Counted from the first letter of the stretch, positions 12,633 to 22,420 are shown. The stretch is DNA of 64,000 nucleotides from Novosphingobium sp. (GCF_024642085.1 NZ_JAHEBV010000013.1:1-64000); one strand, 5' to 3'. The notes: generated by a model not told the origin, from the letters alone. Numbers and translations are program-made.

Positions 12633-13789
12633 CGGGGCAATCAGGCACCGGGCCGATTGCGCCAGCAACCGGGCACCTGGCCGCGCTGACGGGTATCCGC
12701 GGGATCGCAGCCTGGGGAGTGGTGCTTTATCATTGCCGTCTTTCGCTGGCGACAATCCTTCCCGCCGCGGCCATCGATGTGCTGGCCAAAGGATATCTGG
12801 CTGTCGACCTGTTTTTCATGCTTTCGGGCTTTGTCATCTGGTACAATTATGCCCCGCGCCTGGCGGCGCAGGGCGCCAGTGCGGTGCTGCCGTTCCTGTG
12901 GCGGCGCTTTGCCCGCGTGTGGCCATTGCATGGCGCAATCCTGGCATTATTTGGCGCATTGGCTGTGCTGCTGATCGCGACCGGGCGCCCGATTGATGGC
13001 TATCCGCTGGGCGAATTGCCGCTTCATGCATTGCTGGTGCAGAACTGGGGCTTCACCGGCGCACTGTCCTGGAACCATCCGGCCTGGTCGATCAGCACCG
13101 AGTTTGGCGCATACTTGCTGTTTCCCTTGCTGGTGGCAGTGGGCGCAGTGCAAAGGCTGCGCACGGCCTTGTTGCCCGTCATTGCCGGGCTTGGCCTGCT
13201 GCTGCTGTGGGGGCTTTATGCCAGCGCCGGGCACCGGACCCTGGGGGCGGACATCACCGGCCTTGGCCTGTGGCGATGCCTGATCCAGTTCAGCATTGGT
13301 GCGGTTCTGTGCGAGTTGTACCGGCGACCATCGGGCGCCGCCCGTCAGAGCCTCGCTTGCGGCATTATGGCAGCGGTAATCTGTATGTCCGGGATCACAT
13401 TGGGCTGGGCAGAAACCGCTTTTGTCCCGGCGGTTTTGGTATTGGCCTTGTTTGCGCTGGCCACGGGGCGCGGGACGCTGATCGGTGTGCTGGCTTCGCG
13501 CCCGCTGGTCTATCTGGGCGAGGTCAGCTATGCGACCTACCTTAGCCACTTCCTGCTTTTCATTGTGTTCAAGATCGCCTTTGTCGGGGCCAACCTGCAA
13601 GTGGGCTGGACTGGACTGTTCGGCTATGTGGCAATGGTCCTGACGGCGTCGGTCCTGCTTTACCATGGGCTGGAAAAACCGGCGCAGCGCTGGCTCAATC
13701 GGCACCCGCCGCGCTGGGCTCGCGATTCGGCAAAAACACCGTCCGCTAAATCGCATCCGATCCCGGTCACCCCTGCCGCCTTGCCGTAG
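12629..13789 (+). CDS. Acyltransferase 3 family membrane protein
   Basis: A 386-residue integral membrane acyltransferase of the OafA/ExoZ type. These acylate sugars of surface polysaccharides, usually with acetyl groups. The family N-terminus LTGIRGIAAWGVVLYHCRL contains the conserved Arg and His. It is followed by VDLFFMLSGFVIWY, WSISTEFGAYLLFPL and a late helix with LGEVSYATYLSHFLLF. About ten membrane segments are predicted by eye. It starts at a GTG that overlaps the O-ligase stop, so the two are translationally coupled and it probably decorates the same glycan. A GC-rich hairpin lies over and after its stop (13774-13817) without a T-run. Confidence 0.88.
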   Translation: MTGQSGTGPIAPATGHLAALTGIRGIAAWGVVLYHCRLSLATILPAAAIDVLAKGYLAVDLFFMLSGFVIWYNYAPRLAAQGASAVLPFLWRRFARVWPLHGAILALFGALAVLLIATGRPIDGYPLGELPLHALLVQNWGFTGALSWNHPAWSISTEFGAYLLFPLLVAVGAVQRLRTALLPVIAGLGLLLLWGLYASAGHRTLGADITGLGLWRCLIQFSIGAVLCELYRRPSGAARQSLACGIMAAVICMSGITLGWAETAFVPAVLVLALFALATGRGTLIGVLASRPLVYLGEVSYATYLSHFLLFIVFKIAFVGANLQVGWTGLFGYVAMVLTASVLLYHGLEKPAQRWLNRHPPRWARDSAKTPSAKSHPIPVTPAALP

Positions 13790-13865
13790 CGGCAGGCCGC
13801 AGCGTGTTGCGCTGCGGCGCAGCTTGGGCCATGACAGCGCCTTTCCGACAGGCAGGAGAGGCCCG

Positions 13866-14315
13866 ATGACCCCCCAAGAACTGCAAGCCAAGACCGGTGA
13901 AGTGATCGGCGTGTCCGACTGGTTTGACGTCACCCAGGAACGCATCAACATGTTCGCCGATGCAACCGGCGATCACCAGTTCATTCATATCGATGCGGAA
14001 AAGGCCAAGATGACCCCGTTTGGCGGGACCATTGCCCACGGCTTTCTGACCCTGTCGCTGCTGCCCGTGCTGGGCGCGATGACCGAAGGCGCGCGGATCG
14101 ACAACGTCAAGATGGGTGTCAACTATGGCGGCAACAAAACCCGCTTCATCTCACCCGTGCGCTCGGGCAAGCGTGTGCGCAGCCATACCAAGCTGCTGGA
14201 GCTGATCGAAAAGCGCCCGGGACAGTGGCAGCAGACCAACGAAGTGACCATCGAGATCGAAGGCGAGGACAAGCCCGCGCTGATTACCGAATGGATCACG
14301 CAGCTTTTCGTCTGA
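13866..14315 (+). CDS. MaoC-like (R)-specific enoyl-CoA hydratase
   Basis: A 149-residue single hot-dog-fold hydratase. It shows the hydratase-2 catalytic motif [12 protein letters not shown] (about residues 34-45) with the Asp and His that add water to a trans-2-enoyl-CoA, then [16 protein letters not shown]. The length matches stand-alone MaoC/NodN-type proteins. An RBS-like GGCAGGAGAGG precedes the ATG. It stands 55 bases upstream of a thiolase on the same strand, so the pair may act together in acyl-CoA or polyhydroxyalkanoate metabolism. The chain-length preference cannot be read. Confidence 0.92.
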   Translation: MTPQELQAKTGEVIGVSDWFDVTQERINMFADATGDHQFIHIDAEKAKMTPFGGTIAHGFLTLSLLPVLGAMTEGARIDNVKMGVNYGGNKTRFISPVRSGKRVRSHTKLLELIEKRPGQWQQTNEVTIEIEGEDKPALITEWITQLFV

Positions 14316-14370
14316 GCCGTGTCCTCCCCGGGATCGCTTTGACCAACGCCACATCAACGAGGAAGACTTC

Positions 14371-15549
14371 ATGTCACGTGATGCATTAATTGTCGCCGCC
14401 GCGCGCACCCCGATCGGCCGCGCCTACAAGGGCGCGTTCAACGCAACCAGCGGCGCCACGCTAGGCGCCTATAGCCTGCGCGAAGCAGTAGCCCGCGCCG
14501 GGATCGACGGCGGCGAAGTGGACGATGTGCTGTGGGGTTCGGCCCTGCAGCAGGGTACCCAAGGCGGCAACATCGCCCGCCAGGTCGCGCTGCGCGCCGG
14601 GCTGCCGGTGAGCGTTTCCGGAATGAGCATGGACCGGCAGTGCTCGTCAGGTCTGATGTCCATTGCCACGGCATCCAAGCAGGTGATCATCGACCGCATG
14701 GACGTGGTCGCCGCAGGCGGCCAGGAATCGATCAGCATGGTCCAGACCAAGGACATGCGCGTTGCCCCTGATCGGGCGCTGATGGAAATGCACGGCGCGA
14801 TCTACATGCCCATGCTGCAAACCGCCGAAGTGGTTGGCAAGCGCTATGACATCGGCCGCGACGCCTGCGATGAATATGCCTTCCAGTCGCAGCAGCGCAC
14901 CGCCGCAGCCCAGGCTGCCGGCAAGTTCGATGACGAAATCGTCGCGTGCAGCGCGACCATGGGCGTCGCCAACAAGGAAACTGGCGAAGTCACCATGCAC
15001 GACGTGACCCTTGCCAAGGACGAAGGCAACCGGCCTGAAACAACGCTTGAAGGGCTCAGCAGCCTCAAGTCTGTCCTGCCAGAAGGCATCGTTACAGCCG
15101 GCAATGCCAGCCAGCTGTCCGACGGTTCGGCCGCGGTGATCGTGATGGAAGCGGCGCTTGCCGCGAAAAAGGGGCTGACCCCGCTCGGCCGCTATGTCGG
15201 CATGGCGGTGGCGGGTACCGAGCCGGACGAAATGGGCATTGGTCCGGTCTACGCAATCCCCAAGCTGCTCAGCCGTTTTGATGTCAAAATGGACGAGGTC
15301 GGTCTGTGGGAACTGAACGAAGCTTTCGCCGTGCAGGTTCTTTATTGCCGCGACAAGCTGGGCATCCCCAATGATCTGCTCAACGTCAACGGCGGGTCGA
15401 TCTCGATCGGCCACCCCTATGGAATGACCGGCGCGCGCTGCACGATGCACGCGCTGATCGAAGGTAAGCGTCGCGGCGCCAAATATGTCGTGGTGACCAT
15501 GTGCGTGGGCGGCGGCATGGGCGCAGCAGGGCTGTTCGAAGTCCTCTGA
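14371..15549 (+). CDS. Acetyl-CoA C-acyltransferase (thiolase)
   Basis: A 392-residue thiolase with all three catalytic blocks. The acyl-accepting Cys is in [11 protein letters not shown] (about residue 91), the His is in [17 protein letters not shown] (about 350), and the second Cys is in [10 protein letters not shown] near the C-terminus. The full length is usual for degradative thiolases, which cleave 3-ketoacyl-CoA with CoA. The segment [22 protein letters not shown] is seen in sphingomonad fatty-acid thiolases. An RBS GAGGAAG precedes the ATG at good spacing. It is probably cotranscribed with the preceding MaoC hydratase. Confidence 0.95.
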   Translation: MSRDALIVAAARTPIGRAYKGAFNATSGATLGAYSLREAVARAGIDGGEVDDVLWGSALQQGTQGGNIARQVALRAGLPVSVSGMSMDRQCSSGLMSIATASKQVIIDRMDVVAAGGQESISMVQTKDMRVAPDRALMEMHGAIYMPMLQTAEVVGKRYDIGRDACDEYAFQSQQRTAAAQAAGKFDDEIVACSATMGVANKETGEVTMHDVTLAKDEGNRPETTLEGLSSLKSVLPEGIVTAGNASQLSDGSAAVIVMEAALAAKKGLTPLGRYVGMAVAGTEPDEMGIGPVYAIPKLLSRFDVKMDEVGLWELNEAFAVQVLYCRDKLGIPNDLLNVNGGSISIGHPYGMTGARCTMHALIEGKRRGAKYVVVTMCVGGGMGAAGLFEVL

Positions 15550-15574
15550 TCTGCCGCTTGTTTTGGGCGATACG

Positions 15575-15603
15575 GGCCGCGCGATCCATCCGATTGCGCG
15601 GCC
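15575..15603 (+). terminator. GC-rich hairpin after the thiolase, weak terminator candidate
   Basis: Eight perfectly paired bases GGCCGCGC / GCGCGGCC enclose a 13-base loop, 26 bases after the thiolase stop. Only TTGCCATTT follows, not a clean T-run, so intrinsic termination is uncertain. Confidence 0.35.
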
Positions 15604-15665
15604 TTGCCATTTGCGGGGTTTGATCCCATCCTTCACCGCTAAAACGGGAAGGGGACCGGTGGCAA

Positions 15666-16292
15666 ATGGCCGAACACCTTGGTATCATGGAAATACTTGG
15701 CGTTGCGGGCAGCGTCAGCCTGCTGGCGGGGTGGCGGCTTTACCTGTGCGTGCTGGCCACCGGCCTCGCCATGCGGTTTGGCGTTTTGCCGCTGCCCGAG
15801 CATCTGGCATCTTTGCAGGTGCTGGCAAATCCGTGGGTCATGGGCGTTGCCGGCCTGGCCGCGTTTCTTGAGTTTTTTGCCGATAAGGTGATCTGGCTCG
15901 ACACTATCTGGGACACGATCCACACTCTGATCCGGCCGCTGGGCGGGGCCTTGCTGGCGCTGGCCGTTGTCGATCCGTCCGATCCCGCCACCCAGGCAAT
16001 CGCATTTATTCTGGGCGGCGGGGCATCGCTGCTTGCTCATGGCGGTAAGGCCAGCGCGCGGGCTGTGGTCAACACCAGCCCCGAACCGTTCAGTAATGTT
16101 GCGGTGTCAGCGGTTGAGGATGTGGCGACGACAGGCCTGTTGTACCTTGCCTACAGCCACCCGGTTGTCGCCGGCATGGTGGCGTTCGTGCTGCTGGTAC
16201 TGGCGGTCGCGCTGATGGTTATTGCCTGGCGGGTATTGCGCCGGATATTCCTGCGGGTGCCGCCCGAAGCAGTGGCTACGCCGTCCGGCTGA
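15666..16292 (+). CDS. DUF4126 family membrane protein
   Basis: A 208-residue membrane protein with four to five hydrophobic segments. The N-terminal MEILGVAGSVSLLAGWRLYL, the central FFADKVIWLDTIWDTIHTLIRPLGG and the Gly-rich ILGGGASLLAHGGKASARA followed by NTSPEPFSN are characteristic of DUF4126. The molecular role of the family is unknown. It lies 116 bases after the thiolase and converges on the PHA depolymerase gene with only three bases between the stops. Nothing links it functionally to either neighbour. Confidence 0.85.
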   Translation: MAEHLGIMEILGVAGSVSLLAGWRLYLCVLATGLAMRFGVLPLPEHLASLQVLANPWVMGVAGLAAFLEFFADKVIWLDTIWDTIHTLIRPLGGALLALAVVDPSDPATQAIAFILGGGASLLAHGGKASARAVVNTSPEPFSNVAVSAVEDVATTGLLYLAYSHPVVAGMVAFVLLVLAVALMVIAWRVLRRIFLRVPPEAVATPSG

Positions 16293-16295
16293 CCA

Positions 16296-17528
16296 TCAGG
16301 CGACCACCTTTAACGCCGGCCGGTCGAACCGGGCGATCCAGTCTTCCAGTACCGGGGCTATCTGGTCGCGCCAGCGGCTGCCGTTGAAGATGCCGTAGTG
16401 GCCCACTTCCGGGGCGAGCAGGTACTGTTTCTTTGTTTCAGCCAGCCCGGTGGCCAGGTGCAGCGCCGCCTTGGTCTGGCCGATCCCGGAAATGTCGTCA
16501 CGCTCTCCCTCGACCGCCAGCAGCGCGGTATCGCTGATCTTGCCCAGATCGACCAGTTTGCCGCGATGAACGAAAGTCCCGTTAGGCAGCGAATGCTTCT
16601 GGAAAACCTCTTCCACCGTTTGCAGGTAGTATGATGCGTTAAGATCGCAGACCGAGCGGTATTCGTCATAGAACGCCTTGGTCGCATCGGCGCTTTCGCC
16701 GTCGCCGGCCACCAGATGCTTGAACAGGTGATAATGGCTTTGCATGTGGTTGCCCATGTTCATGCTCATGAACCCGGCAAGCTGCATGAAGCCTGGATAG
16801 ACCCGGCGTCCGGCTCCTGGATATTGCAGCGGCACCGTTGCAATCACCGTGTGGCGGAACCATTCGATCGGCCGCTGCATGGCCAGATCGTTCACCGATG
16901 TCGGCGCCTCGCGCGTGTCAATCGGCCCGCCCATCATGGTCAGGGTCAGCGGACGGCATGCGTTCTTGGTATCGGCCATGATGGCAGCGGCGGCCAGGGT
17001 CGGGACCGAAGGCTGGCACACTGCAAGAGCATGCGCACCAGGGCCGATATGTTCGAAATAGTCGATCAGATAGTCGATGTAATCGTCCAGATCGAACTCG
17101 CCCGCGCTCAGCGGCACCATGCGCGCATCAGCCCAGTCGGTAACATAGACTTCGCAGCGCTCAATCATCCGCGCGACTGTTCCGCGCAGCAGCGTGGCGA
17201 AGTGCCCGCTCATCGGCGCGACGATCAGCAACCGCGGAGCATTGGCCGGCAAGCCCGTGTGGGTAAAGCGCAGCAGGTTGCCGAACGGCTTGTGCACGAC
17301 GATCGCTTCGGTCACCGGAAAGGTCTGACCATCGACGGTAGCGGTTTCGATGTCGAATGCCGGCTTGCCATAATTGGCCGAAGCGTGGGCAAACACTTCT
17401 AATGCTGATGCAATCACCGGGCTGAAGCCATTGTAGCCGAACGGCAGGGCTGGGTTGCCCAGCATTTCCGCCCCGATCGAGGCCCAGCTACTGGCCGCGT
17501 TCATCCACGAGCGGTTAAGTTCGTACAT
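16296..17528 (-). CDS. phaZ: Intracellular polyhydroxyalkanoate depolymerase
   Basis: A 410-residue protein starting MYELNRSWMNAASSWASIGAEM, the typical opening of the PhaZ family that mobilises intracellular poly(3-hydroxybutyrate). The alpha/beta-hydrolase core includes LIVAPMSGHFATLLRGTVARM, then AVCQPSVPTLAAAAIM, where the nucleophile elbow carries Cys in place of Ser as in intracellular PhaZ enzymes. The C-terminal APEVGHYGIFNGSRWRDQIAP holds the catalytic His. The start at 17528 is preferred to an ATG 39 codons upstream because the extension has no family counterpart. It is divergent from an ABC exporter. Confidence 0.93.
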   Translation of the reverse strand: MYELNRSWMNAASSWASIGAEMLGNPALPFGYNGFSPVIASALEVFAHASANYGKPAFDIETATVDGQTFPVTEAIVVHKPFGNLLRFTHTGLPANAPRLLIVAPMSGHFATLLRGTVARMIERCEVYVTDWADARMVPLSAGEFDLDDYIDYLIDYFEHIGPGAHALAVCQPSVPTLAAAAIMADTKNACRPLTLTMMGGPIDTREAPTSVNDLAMQRPIEWFRHTVIATVPLQYPGAGRRVYPGFMQLAGFMSMNMGNHMQSHYHLFKHLVAGDGESADATKAFYDEYRSVCDLNASYYLQTVEEVFQKHSLPNGTFVHRGKLVDLGKISDTALLAVEGERDDISGIGQTKAALHLATGLAETKKQYLLAPEVGHYGIFNGSRWRDQIAPVLEDWIARFDRPALKVVA

Positions 17529-17610
17529 CGTGTAAAGCACGGCGCTTTGGTTCCTTCCTGCGGGCCCCTTGCGGCCGTGGTGATCGGTCAACGTGGCGCG
17601 ATTCGCTGGA

Positions 17611-17645
17611 TTGTGCAATGCAATATATCGCGCCGCAGTGCACAA
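17611..17645. promoter_or_regulatory. Inverted repeat upstream of phaZ, possible PhaR-type site
   Basis: Arms TTGTGCA (17611-17617) and TGCACAA (17639-17645) face each other across 21 bases. The left arm runs into TGCAATGCA and the intervening sequence holds GCCGCAG. TGC/GCA-rich repeats of this kind are typical of the PHA regulator PhaR. The element lies between phaZ and the divergent ABC exporter gene. No phaR gene is in the window, so the assignment is inference. Confidence 0.35.
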
Positions 17646-17699
17646 AGGGTCTGCAATTGAGACTTTCCCCGCAGCGCGGCTGTGCTAGGGCGCTGGACC

Positions 17700-19532
17700 A
17701 TGAGTTCCCAGCCTCTTCCGGCCGACCCCGAAGCCCTGCCGGATAGCCCGGCGCTGCAGCCCGCCAAACCTGCGCGCACCCTGGGTCCGCTGCGCATGAT
17801 CTGGCGCGAAACGGGCAAATACCCCCGGCAGGTTCTTTTTGCCCTGCTCGCACTGCTTGTCACCGCCACCGCAACCATCGGAATCCCCGCCAGTTTTCGG
17901 CTGATTATCGATCGCGGTTTTGCAGCAGGCGGCGATGTTGATGCGATCGGGCGGTGGTTCCGTTATCTGTTTCTGCTTGTGCTGGTGCTCGGCGCCGGAA
18001 CCGCAAGCCGGTTCTACTTCGTATCCTGGCTGGGTGAGCGGGTTGTCGCTGATATCCGGCTGAAAGTGCAGGCAAACCTGCTGCGCCTGTCGCCCTCGTT
18101 CTTTGAGGCCAACAGCCCTAGCGAGATTTCCTCACGCATGACTGCGGATACAGCGCTTATCGAACAGGTGGTCGGCACCACGGTATCAGTCGCGCTGCGC
18201 AACCTGATTATGGGCACACTGGGCATCGGTTATCTGTTCGTTCTGGCGCCCAAGCTTGCGGCTGGATTGCTGATCGGCATACCACTCGTCATCCTGCCGA
18301 TCATGATTTTCGGCCGCCGCGTCCGCTCGATTTCGCGCTCCAGCCAGGACCGGGTGGCCGACATTGGCACCATCGTGGCCGAAACGCTGGGCGGCATGCG
18401 GATCGTCCAGGCCTTCAATCAGGAACACCGCGAACTTGACCGTTTTGCCGGCGCGGTTGAGCGTACGTTTGAAACCGGACGTCGCCGCATCCGTTTGCGC
18501 GCCATCATGACGGCTTTGGCGATCACCGCCATTTTCGGCTCGATCGTGATGCTGGTGTGGCAGGGCGCGATCGGCGTGGCGCACGGCACAGTGACGGGGG
18601 GAACCATTTTTGCCTTTGTGGTTACGGCCGGGATCGTTGCCGGGGCCTTTGGCGCACTGACCGAAGTTTATGGCGATCTGCTGCGCGGAGCGGGGGCGGC
18701 CAGCCGCCTCAACGAACTGCTTAACGAAAAGCCTGCGATTGCTGCGCCGGCACGCCCGCTTGATCTGCCGCAGCCACCGCGCGGCAAGCTGGCTTTCGAG
18801 CATGTATCGTTCCGCTATCCCACTCGTCTAGATACCGCGGCGCTGGCCGATTTCTCGCTGGTGGTCGAACCGGGCGAGACGGTGGCAATTGTCGGTCCTT
18901 CCGGCGCCGGCAAATCGACCCTGTTCCAGCTGGCTGAGCGGTTTTATGATCCGCAGTCCGGTGCGATCAAGCTTGACGGGGTGCCGCTGACCGCCGCCGA
19001 TCCCGCCGCAATTCGCCGCCGCATCGCGCTGGTTCCGCAAGAGGCGGTGCTGTTTGCCGCAACGGCGCGCGACAACCTGCGCTATGGCAACTGGGACGCG
19101 GACGAGGACGCGATCTGGGACGCGGCCCGCGCCGCCAATGCCGAAACGTTCCTGCGCGCGCTGCCGGAAGGGATCGATACCTTTCTGGGCGAGGGCGGGG
19201 CGCGACTGTCGGGCGGGCAGCGCCAGCGCATGGCGATTGCACGTGCCGTGCTTCGTGCCGCGCCGATCCTGCTGCTGGACGAGGCGACCAGCGCGCTGGA
19301 TGCCGAAAGCGAACGGCTGGTGCAGGACGCGCTTGACCGGCTGATGGCAGACCGCACGACCCTCGTCATCGCCCACCGCCTGGCTACCGTGCGCGCGGCT
19401 GACCGGATCGTGGTGATGGATCATGGGCGGATAGTTGAAACCGGCACCCACGACACGCTGACCGCAGCCGGCGGCCTGTATGCCAGGTTGGCCAGTCTGC
19501 AATTCGACGAACGGTCCAGCCAGACCGGCTAG
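17700..19532 (+). CDS. ABC transporter, fused permease and ATPase (MsbA-related)
   Basis: A 610-residue half-transporter with an N-terminal six-helix export domain (about residues 45-325) and a C-terminal ATPase. ATPase motifs are Walker A GPSGAGKST (near residue 403), Q-loop LVPQEAVLF, signature LSGGQRQRMAIARA, Walker B ILLLDEATSALD and the switch His in LVIAHRLATV. It resembles the MsbA-related alphaproteobacterial exporter group rather than MsbA itself. The substrate is probably a lipid or lipophilic compound. The ATG at 17700 is preferred over one six codons upstream. It is monocistronic. Confidence 0.92.
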   Translation: MSSQPLPADPEALPDSPALQPAKPARTLGPLRMIWRETGKYPRQVLFALLALLVTATATIGIPASFRLIIDRGFAAGGDVDAIGRWFRYLFLLVLVLGAGTASRFYFVSWLGERVVADIRLKVQANLLRLSPSFFEANSPSEISSRMTADTALIEQVVGTTVSVALRNLIMGTLGIGYLFVLAPKLAAGLLIGIPLVILPIMIFGRRVRSISRSSQDRVADIGTIVAETLGGMRIVQAFNQEHRELDRFAGAVERTFETGRRRIRLRAIMTALAITAIFGSIVMLVWQGAIGVAHGTVTGGTIFAFVVTAGIVAGAFGALTEVYGDLLRGAGAASRLNELLNEKPAIAAPARPLDLPQPPRGKLAFEHVSFRYPTRLDTAALADFSLVVEPGETVAIVGPSGAGKSTLFQLAERFYDPQSGAIKLDGVPLTAADPAAIRRRIALVPQEAVLFAATARDNLRYGNWDADEDAIWDAARAANAETFLRALPEGIDTFLGEGGARLSGGQRQRMAIARAVLRAAPILLLDEATSALDAESERLVQDALDRLMADRTTLVIAHRLATVRAADRIVVMDHGRIVETGTHDTLTAAGGLYARLASLQFDERSSQTG

Positions 19533-19602
19533 CGGCATTGGCCTGACGCGCAAGTATGGCTAGCCTGCGATCATAATAAAGGTCGCAAATCAGGGTGCAT
19601 CC

Positions 19603-21711
19603 ATGAAAATCCGTTACGCCGGCATCCTTGCCGCATCCGCGCTTGGTCTTACGCTGGCCGCGCCTGCTATCGCCCAAACTGCGCCGTCAGTCGATGTCGG
19701 GGTTTGGGGCTGGGGTATCCAGACTGCCAACGTTGACACCGCCGTAAGGCCGGGCAACGATTTTAACCAGTACGTCAACGGCAAGTGGCTGGCCGCGGCA
19801 GAAATTCCTGCTGACCGGACCGAAACTGGTGGCTTCATCGCTTTGCGTGATCTGTCCGAAGCGCGGATGAAAACGATCATGGATGAAGTGACGGGCACGC
19901 CGCAAGCAGCCGCCTCGCCGGGCGCGCGCGTGGCCGCAGCCTATAACGCGTTCATGAACACCGACGGCATCGAGGCAGCGGGTCTCGCTCCGGCCTATCC
20001 CGTGCTTCAGCGGATTTACGGCGCCAGGAACCTGGACGATCTGGCCGCGCTGTTCATGACCCCTGGCTTGGCGTCACCGGTGAACCTTGGTGTTGGACCG
20101 GACGGCAAGAACAGCAGCATCAACGCCTTGTCGGCACGTCAGGCTTCGCTGGGTCTGCCTGACCGCGACTATTATTTGGTCGATAGCGAGCGCAACCAGA
20201 CCATCGTTGCCAAATACAAGGAATACCTGGCATTTTTGGCGGGCGAACTGACTTACACTGATCCGAAGGCCACGGCTGAAGCGGTGTTCCAGCTGGAAAA
20301 GCGTATGGCTGCGCAGAATTGGGACAGGGCGCTGGGGCGCAACCGTGATCTGACCTACAACAAGATCTCGATTGCCGAGTTTGCCGCGCTGGCGCCCGAC
20401 GTGCCGCTGCGCCCGATGCTGGAACGCGCCGGCCTGGGCGCTGCGCAAGATATCATTGTCGCGCAGATGCCGCCGACCAGGGAAGAACTGATCGCAGCCA
20501 AGTACACCCCGGAAATGGCTGCCAAGCTGGGCGGCGGCGTACCGGCGCTGGCCCGGATGATCGCAACCGAACCGATGGCAACCTGGCAGGCATGGCTGGC
20601 CCTGCGCTTTATCGCATCCAAGGCGGCCGTGCTGCCCAAGCGGATCGATGATGCGAACTTTGCCTTCTACGGCACAACGCTCAGCGGGCAACCGCAGCAG
20701 CGTCCGCGCTGGAAACGGGCGATCGGTGCGGTTGAAGGCGCAGTCGGTGAATTGGCCGGGCAGGTCTATGCCCAGCGTTTTTTCCCGGCAGAAAACAAGG
20801 CCGCGATGGACCGTCTGGTCGGCAACCTGCGTGCGGCAATGGCGGTCAACCTGACGCAGCTTGAATGGATGGGCCCGGAAACGCGGGTCGCGGCCAAGGC
20901 CAAGCTGGACGCCTTCAATACCAAGATCGGCTACCCCGCCACATTCAAGACCTATGACGGGCTGGCGCTGGGCAGCGATGCCTTTGCCAACTCGCTGGCG
21001 GTCGATGCCTGGAACTATGCCGACAATATCGGCCGGTTGGGCAAGCCGGTCGACAAGGCGGAGTGGCTGATGTTCCCGCAAACGGTGAACGCATATTATC
21101 TGCCGACCGCGAATGAGATCGCTTTTCCCGCTGCGATCCTGCAGCCGCCGTTTTTTAACATATCGGCTGACGATGCGGTCAACTATGGTGCGATTGGCGG
21201 CGTGATCGGTCACGAGATCGGCCACGGCTTCGACGATCAGGGCGCCAAATCCGACGGGCAGGGCAACCTGCGCGATTGGTGGACCGCCAGCGACAAGGCC
21301 AATTTTGAACAGCTGACCGGAGCGCTGGTCGATCAATACAATGCGCTTTGCCCGTTCGATGACGGCAAGACCTGCGTCAACGGGCGCCTGACCCTGGGCG
21401 AAAACATCGGCGATCTGGGCGGGTTAAGCCTGGCCTATCGCGCCTACAAGATGTCGCTCAACGGCAAGGACGCCCCGGTGATCGACGGGTTGACCGGCGA
21501 CCAGCGCTTTTTCATGGGCTGGGCTCAGGCCTTTAAAAGCAAAAGCCGCGAAGCTGCCGCCCGTCAGCAGCTCAAAACCGATCCGCATTCGCCCGATGAA
21601 TACCGGATCAATGGCATCGTCCGAAATTTCGATGAATGGTACACCGCCTTCAACGTCCAACCGGGTGATGCACTTTATCTCCCCCCGGAAAAGCGTTTGC
21701 GCATCTGGTAA
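19603..21711 (+). CDS. M13 family zinc metallopeptidase (PepO/neprilysin-like)
   Basis: A 702-residue secreted endopeptidase. A signal peptide (MKIRYAGILAASALGLTLAAPAIA) is followed by the M13 N-terminal domain starting RPGNDFNQYVNGKWL. The zinc-binding motif HEIGHGFDDQG is near residue 537, and the third ligand Glu is in ENIGDLGGLSLAY about 65 residues later. NAYYLPTANEIAFPAAIL precedes the zinc site as in neprilysins. The C-terminus YLPPEKRLRIW has the family's ending. It acts in the periplasm or outside the cell on small peptides. A CATAAT hexamer about 25 bases upstream of the start codon may be part of its promoter region. Confidence 0.96.
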   Translation: MKIRYAGILAASALGLTLAAPAIAQTAPSVDVGVWGWGIQTANVDTAVRPGNDFNQYVNGKWLAAAEIPADRTETGGFIALRDLSEARMKTIMDEVTGTPQAAASPGARVAAAYNAFMNTDGIEAAGLAPAYPVLQRIYGARNLDDLAALFMTPGLASPVNLGVGPDGKNSSINALSARQASLGLPDRDYYLVDSERNQTIVAKYKEYLAFLAGELTYTDPKATAEAVFQLEKRMAAQNWDRALGRNRDLTYNKISIAEFAALAPDVPLRPMLERAGLGAAQDIIVAQMPPTREELIAAKYTPEMAAKLGGGVPALARMIATEPMATWQAWLALRFIASKAAVLPKRIDDANFAFYGTTLSGQPQQRPRWKRAIGAVEGAVGELAGQVYAQRFFPAENKAAMDRLVGNLRAAMAVNLTQLEWMGPETRVAAKAKLDAFNTKIGYPATFKTYDGLALGSDAFANSLAVDAWNYADNIGRLGKPVDKAEWLMFPQTVNAYYLPTANEIAFPAAILQPPFFNISADDAVNYGAIGGVIGHEIGHGFDDQGAKSDGQGNLRDWWTASDKANFEQLTGALVDQYNALCPFDDGKTCVNGRLTLGENIGDLGGLSLAYRAYKMSLNGKDAPVIDGLTGDQRFFMGWAQAFKSKSREAAARQQLKTDPHSPDEYRINGIVRNFDEWYTAFNVQPGDALYLPPEKRLRIW

Positions 21712-21757
21712 AGCCGCGGCGATCGGGCATGATGCGAGGCAAAGGGAGAGGACTGCC

Positions 21758-22387
21758 ATGACCCGGCCCCGCATTGAGTTGTTCTTTGACGTGACATCAC
21801 CGTGGACGTGGCTGGGCGTGTCAAACCTGGTGCCACTGGCTTTGCGACTGGGCGAAGAAATCACCTGGCGCCCGATCCTGGTCGGCGGTGTGTTTAACGC
21901 GGCAAACCAATCGGTCTATGCCGCGCGGGCCAATCCGGTCCCGGCCAAGGAAGCCTATTACGCCAAGGACTTGCTTGACTGGGCGCGGCTGGCCGGGCTG
22001 ACCATCCGCTTCCCCTCGCCCGACCATCCGGTCAATGCCGTTCTGGTGATGCGCTGCTGCGTTGCCATGGCAGCGCGCGGCAAAATCCAGCCCTTCGCCT
22101 TTGCCGCGTTCGATGCATTGTGGGCGCACTGGCGCGACCTGACCGATCCTGCCGTGCTGGCCGCGTTCATATCCGCAGCAGGTGAGGACCCCGATATGAT
22201 TCTGGCTGAAGCGTCCAGCGCCGAGGTCAAGGCGGGCTTGCGCGCCAATACCGAGGAACTGGTGGCGCGCGGCGGCTTCGGATCTCCGACGATTTTTGTC
22301 GACGAAACCGATATGTTCTTTGGTAACGATCGCCTGCCCTTGGTTGAGGCAGCGTTGCTGCGCCGCCGCAACGGTGACGCTGCTTGA
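21758..22387 (+). CDS. DsbA-like 2-hydroxychromene-2-carboxylate isomerase family protein
   Basis: A 209-residue thioredoxin-fold protein without a CxxC. The N-terminal FFDVTSPWTWLG carries the Ser at the position used to bind glutathione in HCCA isomerases. C-terminal FGSPTIFVDETDMFFGNDRLPLVE matches the same family. Such enzymes are glutathione-dependent isomerases in naphthalene-type breakdown, but many homologues sit outside those pathways, and no aromatic-degradation genes are nearby. The start ATG at 21758 has GGAGAGG upstream; longer upstream starts run through the M13 gene. It is followed 33 bases later by uppP. Confidence 0.88.
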   Translation: MTRPRIELFFDVTSPWTWLGVSNLVPLALRLGEEITWRPILVGGVFNAANQSVYAARANPVPAKEAYYAKDLLDWARLAGLTIRFPSPDHPVNAVLVMRCCVAMAARGKIQPFAFAAFDALWAHWRDLTDPAVLAAFISAAGEDPDMILAEASSAEVKAGLRANTEELVARGGFGSPTIFVDETDMFFGNDRLPLVEAALLRRRNGDAA

Positions 22388-22420
22388 CTTGCGCCGTCCA
22401 CTCGCGTTGAGCGGCAGCCC

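Noticed and set aside
13774..13817. Hairpins over the acyltransferase stop as a terminator.
   Set aside because: Stable stems but no T-run; no support for intrinsic termination.
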